A stretch of DNA of 64,000 nucleotides, from positions 51,602-115,601 of the forward strand of contig CASGAN010000004.1 in assembly GCA_949299455.1 (NCBI GenBank), read 5' to 3'. Source of the DNA: an uncultured Oscillospiraceae bacterium. Lineage in GTDB: Bacteria > Bacillota > Clostridia > Oscillospirales > Ruminococcaceae. Shown one piece after another: positions 57,103 to 64,000 of this stretch; position 1 is the first letter of the stretch, and every line of letters begins with the position of its first letter. The translations under genes and the position numbers were made by a program. The notes under the pieces are model-generated. The model had not been told where the DNA came from. It was given only the letters and a program-made list of their open reading frames with translations, and searched no databases.

Positions 57103-57143
57103 TGTTTCACATGAAACATTTTTTGATTGTTTCATGTGAAACA
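57103..57143. promoter_or_regulatory. parS: Inverted pair of parS-like sites upstream of parA
   Basis: TGTTTCACATGAAACA (57103-57118) and its exact reverse complement, TGTTTCATGTGAAACA (57128-57143), 25 bp start to start. Each differs by one base from the perfect parS in mnmG. The second abuts the -35 of the parA promoter, so ParB binding could both load at the centromere and repress parAB. Confidence 0.87.
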
Positions 57144-57145
57144 TC

Positions 57146-57174
57146 TTTTCATTCAAAACGAAGTGTGGTATACT
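57146..57174 (+). promoter_or_regulatory. Promoter of parAB
   Basis: TTTTCA (57146-57151), 17-bp spacer, TGTGG-TATACT (-10 at 57169-57174), extended -10 type. Confidence 0.6.
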
Positions 57175-57203
57175 GAACAAAGAACAAACAAAGGAGGAGA
57201 ACC

Positions 57204-57986
57204 ATGGGAAAAATTATTGCGGTAGCAAATCAGAAAGGCGGCGTCGGAAAAACGACATCGACTGTGAATTTGGCCGCATGTGTGGGACAGCTCAGAAAAA
57301 AAGTCCTGCTGATCGATATTGATCCGCAGGGAAACGCAACGAGTGGTGTCGGAATCAATAAACGTGCCGTGGAAGCGTCTTCCTATGATTTGTTGATCGG
57401 TACGGCAAAGGCGGAGGACGTGATTTTAAAAACATCATTCAAAAATTTGTCAGTGATTCCGTCGAATATTCAGCTGGCCGGCGCCGAGATTGAACTTGTG
57501 GATATGGAAGACCGCGTGAATATGCTCAAAAAGGCGATTGCCGCACAGAAAGAGCGGTTTGACTATATCTTCATCGACTGTCCGCCGTCACTCGGACTGA
57601 TCACACTGAATGCGCTGACTGCGTGTGATACACTGTTTATTCCGATTCAGTGTGAATATTACGCACTCGAAGGTCTGTCTCAGCTGATGGCAACCGTGCG
57701 TCAGGTCAAGCGGCTGTATAATCCGAATATTGATTTGGAAGGCGTACTGCTTACAATGTATGACGGACGATTAAACTTGACGGCACAGGTACTGTCCGAA
57801 GTCAAAAAATATTACGGGGAAAAGGTCTACAAAACGACAATTCCGCGGAATGTGCGTCTGTCGGAGGCACCAAGCTATGGACAGCCGGTCTTTTATTACG
57901 ACAAATCTTCGTCGGGAACAAGAGCATATATGGAACTTGCGAATGAATTCATGAAACGAAATAAGGAGGCGAGCAAATGGCAGTAA
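57204..57986 (+). CDS. parA: Chromosome-partitioning ATPase ParA (Soj)
   Basis: A 260-residue deviant-Walker ATPase: NQKGGVGKTTSTVNLA with the signature lysine, DIDPQGNATSGVG, and FIDCPPSLGL. No extra N-terminal helix-turn-helix, as in chromosomal type Ib. Overlaps parB by 10 nt. Works with ParB on the parS sites noted. Confidence 0.96.
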   Translation: MGKIIAVANQKGGVGKTTSTVNLAACVGQLRKKVLLIDIDPQGNATSGVGINKRAVEASSYDLLIGTAKAEDVILKTSFKNLSVIPSNIQLAGAEIELVDMEDRVNMLKKAIAAQKERFDYIFIDCPPSLGLITLNALTACDTLFIPIQCEYYALEGLSQLMATVRQVKRLYNPNIDLEGVLLTMYDGRLNLTAQVLSEVKKYYGEKVYKTTIPRNVRLSEAPSYGQPVFYYDKSSSGTRAYMELANEFMKRNKEASKWQ

Positions 57987-58846
57987 AAAAGGGACTTGGA
58001 AAAGGGTTGGATGCACTGTTTTTAGACAATGCGACAGAGTCATCTGAAGGCGGCGTGCAGACCATTTTGCTGAGTGACATTACACCGAACCGCTCGCAGC
58101 CGCGAAAAGTATTTGAAGACGAACCGCTTCAGGAACTGGCGGAATCGATTCGTGAGCACGGACTCATTCAGCCGCTTTTGGTACGTCCGCTGCCTGAGGG
58201 CGGTTATCAGATCGTTGCAGGCGAGCGACGTTACCGTGCGAGCCGGATGGCAGGACTGCGGGAAGTGCCGGTGATTATCCGTGAGCTTGACGATCAAAAA
58301 ACGATGGAACTCGCACTGATTGAAAACCTGCAGCGCGAAAACTTAAATCCGATGGAGGAAGCCGCAGGCTATCAGGAACTCATGGAAACATACGGCATGA
58401 CACAGGCAGATGTGGCAAAAAGCGTTGGAAAATCGCGGTCTGCCGTTGCAAATACACTGCGTCTTTTGAATTTGCCGCAAAAGGTCATGGATTATGTGAA
58501 AAACGGACAGCTCTCTTCCGGTCATGCACGTGCGATTTTAGCGTTTGAAGAAGAAGAACGCATGTGCAAAGTCGCAGAAGAAGCCGTGCAGAAGGGATTA
58601 AATGTCCGTGAAATTGAGCGGATGAGCAAAAAAGCTGCATCTTCAGAGAAAAAGAATCCTGCGCCCGCATTTCGGGACAGCTTTTTTGATGAAATGGAGA
58701 TTGCACTGCGCGAGGAGCTCCATCGAAGCATTAAAATTACAAGCGACGGAGAAAAAGGAACGCTTACGATTTCGTTTTACAGCAAAGAGGAGCTTAGCGA
58801 TATTGCTTCCCGGCTTGCTTTAATCAAACAGTATAAACCATATTAA
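57977..58846 (+). CDS. parB: Chromosome-partitioning protein ParB (Spo0J)
   Basis: A 289-residue ParB: opening KKGLGKGLDALF, the arginine-rich CTPase motif GERRYRAS, helix-turn-helix (YGMTQADVAKSVGKSRSAVANTL) and C-terminal dimerisation domain (HRSIKITSDGEKGTLTISF). Overlaps parA by 10 nt; serS follows by 20 nt, too short for a T-box, so serS is probably read from the parA transcript. Confidence 0.96.
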   Translation: MAVKKGLGKGLDALFLDNATESSEGGVQTILLSDITPNRSQPRKVFEDEPLQELAESIREHGLIQPLLVRPLPEGGYQIVAGERRYRASRMAGLREVPVIIRELDDQKTMELALIENLQRENLNPMEEAAGYQELMETYGMTQADVAKSVGKSRSAVANTLRLLNLPQKVMDYVKNGQLSSGHARAILAFEEEERMCKVAEEAVQKGLNVREIERMSKKAASSEKKNPAPAFRDSFFDEMEIALREELHRSIKITSDGEKGTLTISFYSKEELSDIASRLALIKQYKPY

Positions 58847-58866
58847 AAAAAGGAAGGTTATCAGTT

Positions 58867-60150
58867 ATGCTGGATATTCGAATGATCCGCGAAAACCCGG
58901 AAAAAGTAAAACAAGGAATGAAAAAACGCTGCTTGGAACTCGATTCTGTAGTCGACAGCATTTTGGAAATTGACGTGAAACGCCGTGAACTCTCGACAAA
59001 GACCGATCAGATGAAGAGTGAGCAGAACAGCGCAAGCAAACAGATCCCGATGCTCAAAAAACAGGGACAGGACGTTTCTGAAATTCTTGCAAAGATGAAA
59101 ACACTGTCGGATGAGATCACCAAAAATGCGGCAGAGGTCGCAAAACTTGAAGAACAGCAGAAAGAACTGCTTTTAAGCCTTGCAAATATGCCGGATGAGG
59201 ATTTGAAAGAAGGCGGCAAAGAGAACAACGTGCCGATTCGCACCTTCCTTGAAAAACCGGAATTTTCGTTTGAGCCGAAAAACCATGTCGAGCTGTGTGA
59301 ATCCCTTGGTCTGATTGACTATGAGCGCGGCGCAAAACTGGCAGGCGCAGGCTCCTGGGTATACCGCGGATGGGGTGCACGGCTTGAATGGGCGCTCTTA
59401 AACTTCTTTATTGAAGAACACCTCGCTGACGGCTATGAGTTTATTTTGCCGCCGCATATGCTCAACTATGAGTGCGGTTACACTGCCGGCCAGTTCCCGA
59501 AATTTGCCGATGAGGTATATAAAATCGCAAACCCGACAAGCGAAGTGGCAAAATTCATGCTGCCGACCGCAGAAACAGCACTTGTCAACCTGCACCGCGA
59601 CGAAATTCTCAATCTTTCGGATCTGCCCTGCAAATATATCGCATATACACCGTGCTACCGCAGAGAAGCCGGCAGCTATCGTTCGGAAGAACGCGGCATG
59701 ATCCGCGGCCACCAGTTCAACAAAGTGGAAATGGTGCAGTATACAACAGAGGACGGCTCGGATGCAGCATTTGAAGAGCTCGTCGGCAAAGCAGAGCGCC
59801 TTGTGCAGAAGCTTGGGCTTCATCATCAGGTATCGAAGCTTGCAGCAGGCGACGTTTCCTTCTCGATGGCACGCACCTATGATATCGAAGTCTGGATTCC
59901 GAGCATGGGCATCTATAAGGAAGTCAGCTCTGCATCGAATGCACGTGATTATCAAGCACGGCGAGGCAATATGCGTTATCGTGGTGAAGATAAAAAACTG
60001 CATTTTGTTCATACGCTCAATGCATCTGGTCTTGCAACCAGCCGTTTGATTCCGGCAATCGTTGAGCAGTATCAGAACGAAGACGGCTCTGTCACCGTTC
60101 CGGAAGTGCTGCGCAAATACATGGGTATTGATCGCATTACAAAAGAATAA
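58867..60150 (+). CDS. serS: Seryl-tRNA synthetase
   Basis: A 427-residue class II synthetase. N-terminal long coiled coil (about 27-100). Motif 2 is YRREAGSYRSEERGMIRGHQ and motif 3 is SSASNARDYQARR with its class II arginines. No T-box leader is found. It ends 2 nt before a strong terminator. Confidence 0.97.
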   Translation: MLDIRMIRENPEKVKQGMKKRCLELDSVVDSILEIDVKRRELSTKTDQMKSEQNSASKQIPMLKKQGQDVSEILAKMKTLSDEITKNAAEVAKLEEQQKELLLSLANMPDEDLKEGGKENNVPIRTFLEKPEFSFEPKNHVELCESLGLIDYERGAKLAGAGSWVYRGWGARLEWALLNFFIEEHLADGYEFILPPHMLNYECGYTAGQFPKFADEVYKIANPTSEVAKFMLPTAETALVNLHRDEILNLSDLPCKYIAYTPCYRREAGSYRSEERGMIRGHQFNKVEMVQYTTEDGSDAAFEELVGKAERLVQKLGLHHQVSKLAAGDVSFSMARTYDIEVWIPSMGIYKEVSSASNARDYQARRGNMRYRGEDKKLHFVHTLNASGLATSRLIPAIVEQYQNEDGSVTVPEVLRKYMGIDRITKE

Positions 60151-60151
60151 T

Positions 60152-60187
60152 AAAAAGCGTCTATGGAATGTTCCATAGACGCTTTTT
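60152..60187. terminator. Terminator of serS
   Basis: A 17-bp stem (60152-60168 with 60171-60187), 2-nt centre, A-run and T-run on the two sides. The following 90 bases up to 60276 hold nothing recognisable. Confidence 0.88.
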
Positions 60188-60276
60188 TCAACAACAATGC
60201 AATTTGATTGTGGAAAATTAGAGCTTTAACCTTGGTAATCTCAATAAAGATCCTTTATTTTTGAAAAATATGCTGT

Positions 60277-60783
60277 TTATATTTTGGTGTCAAAAAAATT
60301 ATTTACGAGAGATTGAAATGAATCATAACGCTCAAATGAACCAATGAAATTTTTTACGTCACCATTTTGAGAATACATTCCAATATATCCACGATAGCTT
60401 TCGTCTTCTTGATTACAAGTGAGAATTAAAAAATCGTCATTTTCATAAGAGAGTTGGATACAAAAGCCGTTGGGAGAATCAAAAGCATAGTATTCACTTA
60501 ATATGGAAACTTCGGAAAGTTGTTCAATAAACTCGGAATGTCTTTCTTTACTCAGCACCTCAACTACAGTGGAATTGGAAGATTCAAAAGGAACGAGTTT
60601 GGAAAAGTAATTCGGAATCCATGAAATAAATTGTTTTTGTTCGGGATTTTCATAATCAATCAGTGAAATCTCCACGAGATTTTCCTTTAAATCCAGTGTA
60701 TCAAATTGGGATATCGCTGGATCGCATGAGGAAAAAAGAAAACAGCAAAAAATCATACTAAGGAATAAAGAAAATTTTTTCAT
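60277..60783 (-). CDS. AT-rich lipoprotein, function unknown
   Basis: A 168-residue protein with an N-terminal signal peptide and lipobox FSSC (Cys20). The rest is an acidic, beta-rich domain rich in F/Y/N with no recognised motif. Codon and base use are A/T-rich, unlike all genes to its left, so it was probably acquired. Its neighbours on the right are repeats and recombinases. Confidence 0.65.
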   Translation of the reverse strand: MKKFSLFLSMIFCCFLFSSCDPAISQFDTLDLKENLVEISLIDYENPEQKQFISWIPNYFSKLVPFESSNSTVVEVLSKERHSEFIEQLSEVSILSEYYAFDSPNGFCIQLSYENDDFLILTCNQEDESYRGYIGMYSQNGDVKNFIGSFERYDSFQSLVNNFFDTKI

Positions 60784-61236
60784 AAAAATACTTCCTTAAA
60801 AAATGAAAGTGTAACTGTTCTGAGATCCAGCAAAGAATCTTTGGTGCCTAAGGCACATTGATTCGCCTCCGGCGCGGGCATCTTCATTAACTAATAAAAA
60901 AAGAGCCCGGAGCGCGGTGCCTAAGGCGCATTGATTCGCCTCCGGCGCGGGTAGATTACTGAAAATAAAGAAAAAACCTGCGGCCGCGAATTGCTGACCG
61001 GTGCCTAAGGCACATTGATTCATTTTCGACGCGAGCGAACAATGAAACTAAATAAAAAGAGTCCGAACGCGAACTGCGTCCAGACTCAGTCTGGTGTAAC
61101 CAGGGACTAAAAAAGATGCCGTACATTTTTTGTCTGTGGGACTTGAACCCCCACAGTTTTTGTGCTGAAAATATTGTACCATATAATCAAGCCAAACACA
61201 ACTCAATATATAAATCATCTTTGTTTCCTTTTTGTT
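60784..61236. repeat. Gene-free repeat region with three GC-rich direct repeats
   Basis: A 36-bp sequence beginning GGTGCCTAAGGC and ending CCTCCGGCGCGGG occurs at 60843-60878 and 60916-60951, with a diverged copy at 61000-61036. Units are separated by A-rich spacers of 37-48 bp containing AATAAAAAAAGAG-like segments, giving a period of 73-84 bp. Each unit starts with a small GTGCC/GGCAC inverted repeat. An apparent 75-residue ORF on the minus strand (60796-61023) is built only from the repeats and is not accepted as a gene. 61157-61236 holds only A/T-rich DNA. Confidence 0.75.
61134..61156. other. tRNA T-arm-like relic or small hairpin
   Basis: CTGTGGG (61134-61140) and CCCACAG (61150-61156) enclose ACTTGAACC. 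On the minus strand the centre reads GTTCAAGTCC, as in a tRNA T-arm. No anticodon arm or CCA end is present, so at most the 3' part of an integrated-over tRNA remains. On plus it is followed by five T, so a terminator is possible. Confidence 0.35.
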
Positions 61237-62868
61237 TTACAGGTCTGCCGTCATCTCAGTACCGTCTTTGAAGAGGATAAGGATTTGTTCTGCGGAGATT
61301 ACCTTGATGCTGCTAATCAGCTGACGAACGATTTGCTCGTTATATTCTACCGGATGGTTTTTCAGTCCGTACATAACAGTGGTCATTTCGTCTATCCGGT
61401 TCACCGCTGTATCCAGCTTCGCGTTTGTCTTTTCCGCATCTTCAAGTTCATCTTTTATGGCGTACATTTCTGTGTACAGGCTTTCGAACAGTTCGTCAAA
61501 ATCTCCGTTCTGAGCGGATTCGCTGTCCATGCCGGTTAACTCATCAATTCTTTGTCTCAGAGATACCAGCCGTTCCTGTTTTTCTTTAAGATCCGAATTG
61601 CCTTTTCTGTTCAGGTACATTTCAATGTGTTCCCTGATACGCTGAACATTCGCCCCTTCCGTTTGTGCTTTCCGGGTGATAGCAGCAGCGATCGCATTCT
61701 GCAGAACTCCTTCTTCAATTGACGGTGAATTTTTACAGTATTTCGTGCCGTAGTCCAATCGGCTGATGCATCGCCAAACGATCTTTTTCCTGCCGTTCTT
61801 TGACCATGTTGTTCTGCGGTACGGTGTTCCGCAGTTTCCGCAGAAGAGCAGCTCGGTCAACGCATACTTTCCTGAATATTTGCCAAGCTCGGTTTTTGTA
61901 CCGACATCTTTGACCTTGCGCTTACTGTTGCGCCGTGATACTTCCTCCTGAACCCGGTCGAATACTGCCCGTTCTATAATCGCAGGATGATTATTTTCCA
62001 CATAGTACATCGGGAGTTCACCGGTATTCTTTTTTGACTTTTTGCTGATGCAGTCCACAATGTAGGTCTTTTGCAGCAGTGCGTCGCCTTTATATTTTTC
62101 ATTTGTCAGTATCGAGAGGACACCTTTTGTTGTCCAGTTGTTTTTTCCTTTAGGAGTGAGAATGCCGTCTCTTATCAGACCATTAGCGATATCTGAAAGG
62201 CTTGCTCCTGCAAGATACTCCGCGTAGATTCGCTTGATTATTTCTGCTTCTTCCGGTACAATTTCAGGTTTGCCGTCCGCACCTTTCCGATATCCGAGGA
62301 AGGAACTGTAGCAGAATGATACATTTCCGTTTTTGATGCTTTGCCGTTTTCCTATTTTAACATTCATACTGATGGATTCGCTCTCAGCCTGTGACAGGCC
62401 GCTGAAGAGCGTTATCAGAAGTTCGCTAGATACCTGCAGTGTGTTGATGCCTTCCTTTTCGAACAGAATGGGAATTCCGCGTTCTTTCAGTTCGCGCACA
62501 TACTGCAGACAGTCGAGATTGTTTCTTGAGAACCGGGAAACCGATTTGGTAATGACCATATCAATTTTTCCCTTGCGGCAGTCTTCAATCATGCGCATGA
62601 AGTCGGGGCGTTTTTTAGCGATTGTTCCGGTGATTCCTTCATCTGCATAGATCCCTGCCATCTGCCAGTTGGGTTTCATCATGATCATATCGGTGTACAT
62701 CTCTTTTTGTGTTTCAAAGCTGTGTTCCTGTTCTTCCTTGTCTGTAGATACACGGCAGTATGCTGCAACACGCTTTGGACGAAAGTCCGAATTGCTTTTA
62801 CCGCTGTATTCCGGCTTGGCAGGAATCACTCTGACTGCTTTAGGTATTGTCACTGCTTGCGCTGACAT
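61237..62868 (-). CDS. Large serine recombinase (catalytic member of the set)
   Basis: A 543-residue recombinase. Resolvase domain (about 33-180) with catalytic Ser41 in AYCRVSTDK and the SRFSRNNLD motif. Recombinase domain follows (about 200-310). A zinc ribbon has CGNCG and a further Cys pair (LLFCGNCGTPYRR). A coiled coil (about 430-490) is typical of phiC31-like integrases and TnpX. It could excise or integrate DNA without a tRNA target. Its start lies inside the end of the next gene (29-nt overlap). Confidence 0.9.
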   Translation of the reverse strand: MSAQAVTIPKAVRVIPAKPEYSGKSNSDFRPKRVAAYCRVSTDKEEQEHSFETQKEMYTDMIMMKPNWQMAGIYADEGITGTIAKKRPDFMRMIEDCRKGKIDMVITKSVSRFSRNNLDCLQYVRELKERGIPILFEKEGINTLQVSSELLITLFSGLSQAESESISMNVKIGKRQSIKNGNVSFCYSSFLGYRKGADGKPEIVPEEAEIIKRIYAEYLAGASLSDIANGLIRDGILTPKGKNNWTTKGVLSILTNEKYKGDALLQKTYIVDCISKKSKKNTGELPMYYVENNHPAIIERAVFDRVQEEVSRRNSKRKVKDVGTKTELGKYSGKYALTELLFCGNCGTPYRRTTWSKNGRKKIVWRCISRLDYGTKYCKNSPSIEEGVLQNAIAAAITRKAQTEGANVQRIREHIEMYLNRKGNSDLKEKQERLVSLRQRIDELTGMDSESAQNGDFDELFESLYTEMYAIKDELEDAEKTNAKLDTAVNRIDEMTTVMYGLKNHPVEYNEQIVRQLISSIKVISAEQILILFKDGTEMTADL

Positions 62869-63733
62869 TTTTGTTTTTCTCCTTTCCGATGATATTTCCG
62901 TTTTTCAGAAGCAAGCTGACTGCACCGTTTTTCGTGAGAAGTACGGCAGTCACTGTTTTGCTGAAAAACTCTGCATTGAATACAGAAAGCGGACTTGATT
63001 TCTCAAAATCCGCTTTAAGCCGATCCGTAATGTGTTTTTGACTTTTCTCTTTCTCATACCGTTTGGAAGCACACTGCAGAATTAAGTTCTGAATGGTTTC
63101 TTTATCAAAGTCAATCTGTCCGAGCGCCCGTTCTATTTCATTCTCCATGCGTTTGACTTCGATCGGTGTTTCACTTTTGGGTGAGATGTATTCCTTTCCG
63201 GCAAGATCGGGATTTTGAATGACAGAGTTGAGAAGCTCTGTTATCTCGTCTTCCAGTACAGCAACAGTCTTTCTGATGACCGTCTTGCAGTCTTTATTTT
63301 TGCAGTACCAGCTTTCTGTATTTTTTCTGGAGTTATCGGTTTTATGAACCAGCCTGTCGCCGCATTCGGCGCATCGGACGGTATATATCACTTCTTTGTT
63401 TTCTGAATGCACTACGCAGTTGTCGGTTGTACATCTGTCTGATTTAATTGTATTTGCTTCCTTCAAGATGCTCTCCTGCAGTATTTGAGGATAGGTGCTG
63501 TCTCCGAGGTAGCGCTTGTCTTCAATCATCCGCTTGATCCGGCTTTTGTTCCAATTGCTTTCGCCGGGGAGATATTCCACTTTCAGAGCAGTGAGTTTTT
63601 CGGCAATATCTTTCAGTCCTTTGCCGTCAACATAGTCACGGAATATGGTTTGGACAATATCCGCTTCTGTTTGGCAGATTACGATTTCACCGTCTCTCAT
63701 TTCGTAGCCATACGGGAATCTTCTGTTTTTCAT
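62840..63733 (-). CDS. Serine recombinase lacking the catalytic domain
   Basis: A 297-residue protein that begins directly in the recombinase domain (KNRRFPYGYEMRDGEI) and continues into a zinc ribbon (CAECGDR, CKNKDC) and coiled coil. The whole N-terminal resolvase domain with its Ser is absent, without sign of frameshift at the start. GGAGG 11 nt before ATG 63733 shows it is a real start. It overlaps both neighbours, so it is probably a DNA-binding partner of a catalytic recombinase. Confidence 0.82.
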   Translation of the reverse strand: MKNRRFPYGYEMRDGEIVICQTEADIVQTIFRDYVDGKGLKDIAEKLTALKVEYLPGESNWNKSRIKRMIEDKRYLGDSTYPQILQESILKEANTIKSDRCTTDNCVVHSENKEVIYTVRCAECGDRLVHKTDNSRKNTESWYCKNKDCKTVIRKTVAVLEDEITELLNSVIQNPDLAGKEYISPKSETPIEVKRMENEIERALGQIDFDKETIQNLILQCASKRYEKEKSQKHITDRLKADFEKSSPLSVFNAEFFSKTVTAVLLTKNGAVSLLLKNGNIIGKEKNKNVSASSDNT

Positions 63734-64000
63734 TTTCTTCTGCACCTCCTTTGTTCAGGAATTTTTTCCGTCAGGTTAAGACCGCCGATCAGATGGAAGC
63801 AGATGCTTGTATGCGAAGGTGCGGTGATCTGCTGCACAATCTCTTGAAAAATCGTCTCATCGAACGCTGTGACGGGTTCGGTCAATTCTGCAAAAACAGC
63901 ATGCAGCCTTCGCAATCCGCACAGAATACTGTCATCATCCTGTTCTCTCAGAAGGCGGCAGCGTTCACTGCGCAGACCGTTTACCATGCTTCGTATTCCG
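63730..64000 (-). CDS. C-terminal part of a third serine recombinase (runs off the window)
   Basis: The visible 90 residues end with EIVQQITAPSHTSICFHLIGGLNLTEKI, the C-terminal closing strand pattern of large serine recombinases. The reading frame is open to the window edge, so the start and catalytic region lie beyond 64000. Stop overlaps the next gene's ATG by 4 nt (ATGA). It is the first of three tightly coupled genes. Confidence 0.7.
   Translation of the reverse strand, partial: GIRSMVNGLRSERCRLLREQDDDSILCGLRRLHAVFAELTEPVTAFDETIFQEIVQQITAPSHTSICFHLIGGLNLTEKIPEQRRCRRK

Noticed and set aside
58847-58866. T-box leader for serS
   Set aside because: Only 20 bases separate parB from serS.
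60796-61023. 75-residue minus-strand ORF with repeated NQCALGT
   Set aside because: It is a translation of the three GC-rich repeats, with no ribosome binding site and an unlikely composition.
60843-61036. CRISPR-like spacing of the 36-bp repeats
   Set aside because: Only three copies, the third is degenerate, the intervening sequences share A-rich similarity, and no cas gene is nearby.
61100-61200. Functional tRNA gene
   Set aside because: Only a T-arm-like piece is present; no acceptor stem, anticodon arm or CCA.

Overview
The window looks like the replication-origin region of a Firmicutes chromosome, most likely class Clostridia (Oscillospirales/Ruminococcaceae-like). This is inferred from four things: the gene order gyrA-gyrB-remB-recF-yaaA-dnaN-dnaA / rpmH-rnpA-yidD-yidC-khpB-mnmE-mnmG-rsmG-noc-parA-parB, the Gram-positive type promoters and strong GGAGG ribosome binding sites, a CIRCE element, and a PPi-type phosphofructokinase. 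No rRNA, intact tRNA or CRISPR array is visible.

Left part (1-23.7 kb), accessory metabolism and envelope. A small XRE regulator is divergent from a zinc-ribbon membrane protein. Next comes a GH20-GH3 glycosidase pair. A six-gene operon (4900-12756) then runs from a perfect consensus promoter to a strong terminator: opine-dehydrogenase-like enzyme, fused cytidylyltransferase/PLP enzyme, Wzy/ligase-like protein, GT2, Wzx-like flippase and LicD. It looks like a surface-glycan locus with a nucleotide-activated amino-alcohol-type decoration. PPi-PFK is coupled to a transglutaminase-like lipoprotein on the minus strand. A LacI regulator with its own palindromic operator leads a run of two Gfo/Idh/MocA dehydrogenases, three AP-endonuclease-fold isomerases, a uridine-kinase-like protein and a 51-residue ribbon-helix-helix protein.

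Middle part (23.7-38.8 kb). groES-groEL is under CIRCE. A DegV protein follows. A five-gene operon encodes UDP-N-acetyl-L-fucosamine synthesis (fnlA, fnlB, fnlC) with two glycosyltransferases. A second LicD has its own promoter. A tandem-PPK2 polyphosphate:AMP phosphotransferase follows. A P-type ATPase is preceded by a yybP-ykoY (Mn2+) riboswitch whose P1 strand overlaps an intrinsic terminator. A CBM9-like protein comes last.

Origin (38.8-60.2 kb). On the minus strand are dnaA, dnaN, yaaA, recF, remB, gyrB, a YcxB-like protein and gyrA. On the plus strand are rpmH through rsmG, then noc, parA, parB and serS. The dnaA-dnaN gap holds a Bacillus-like unwinding element: a DnaA-box, a G4 tract, DnaA-trios and an AT-rich stretch. 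More DnaA-box-like sequences lie in the dnaA leader, so the origin appears bipartite. A perfect parS lies inside mnmG, and an inverted pair of near-parS sites precedes parA.

Right end (60.2-64 kb), mobile and accessory DNA. It holds an AT-rich lipoprotein gene, three copies of a roughly 75-85 bp GC-rich repeat, a tRNA T-arm-like relic, and three overlapping serine recombinase genes. Only one of these shows the catalytic domain within the window; another lacks it, and the third continues past the window end.
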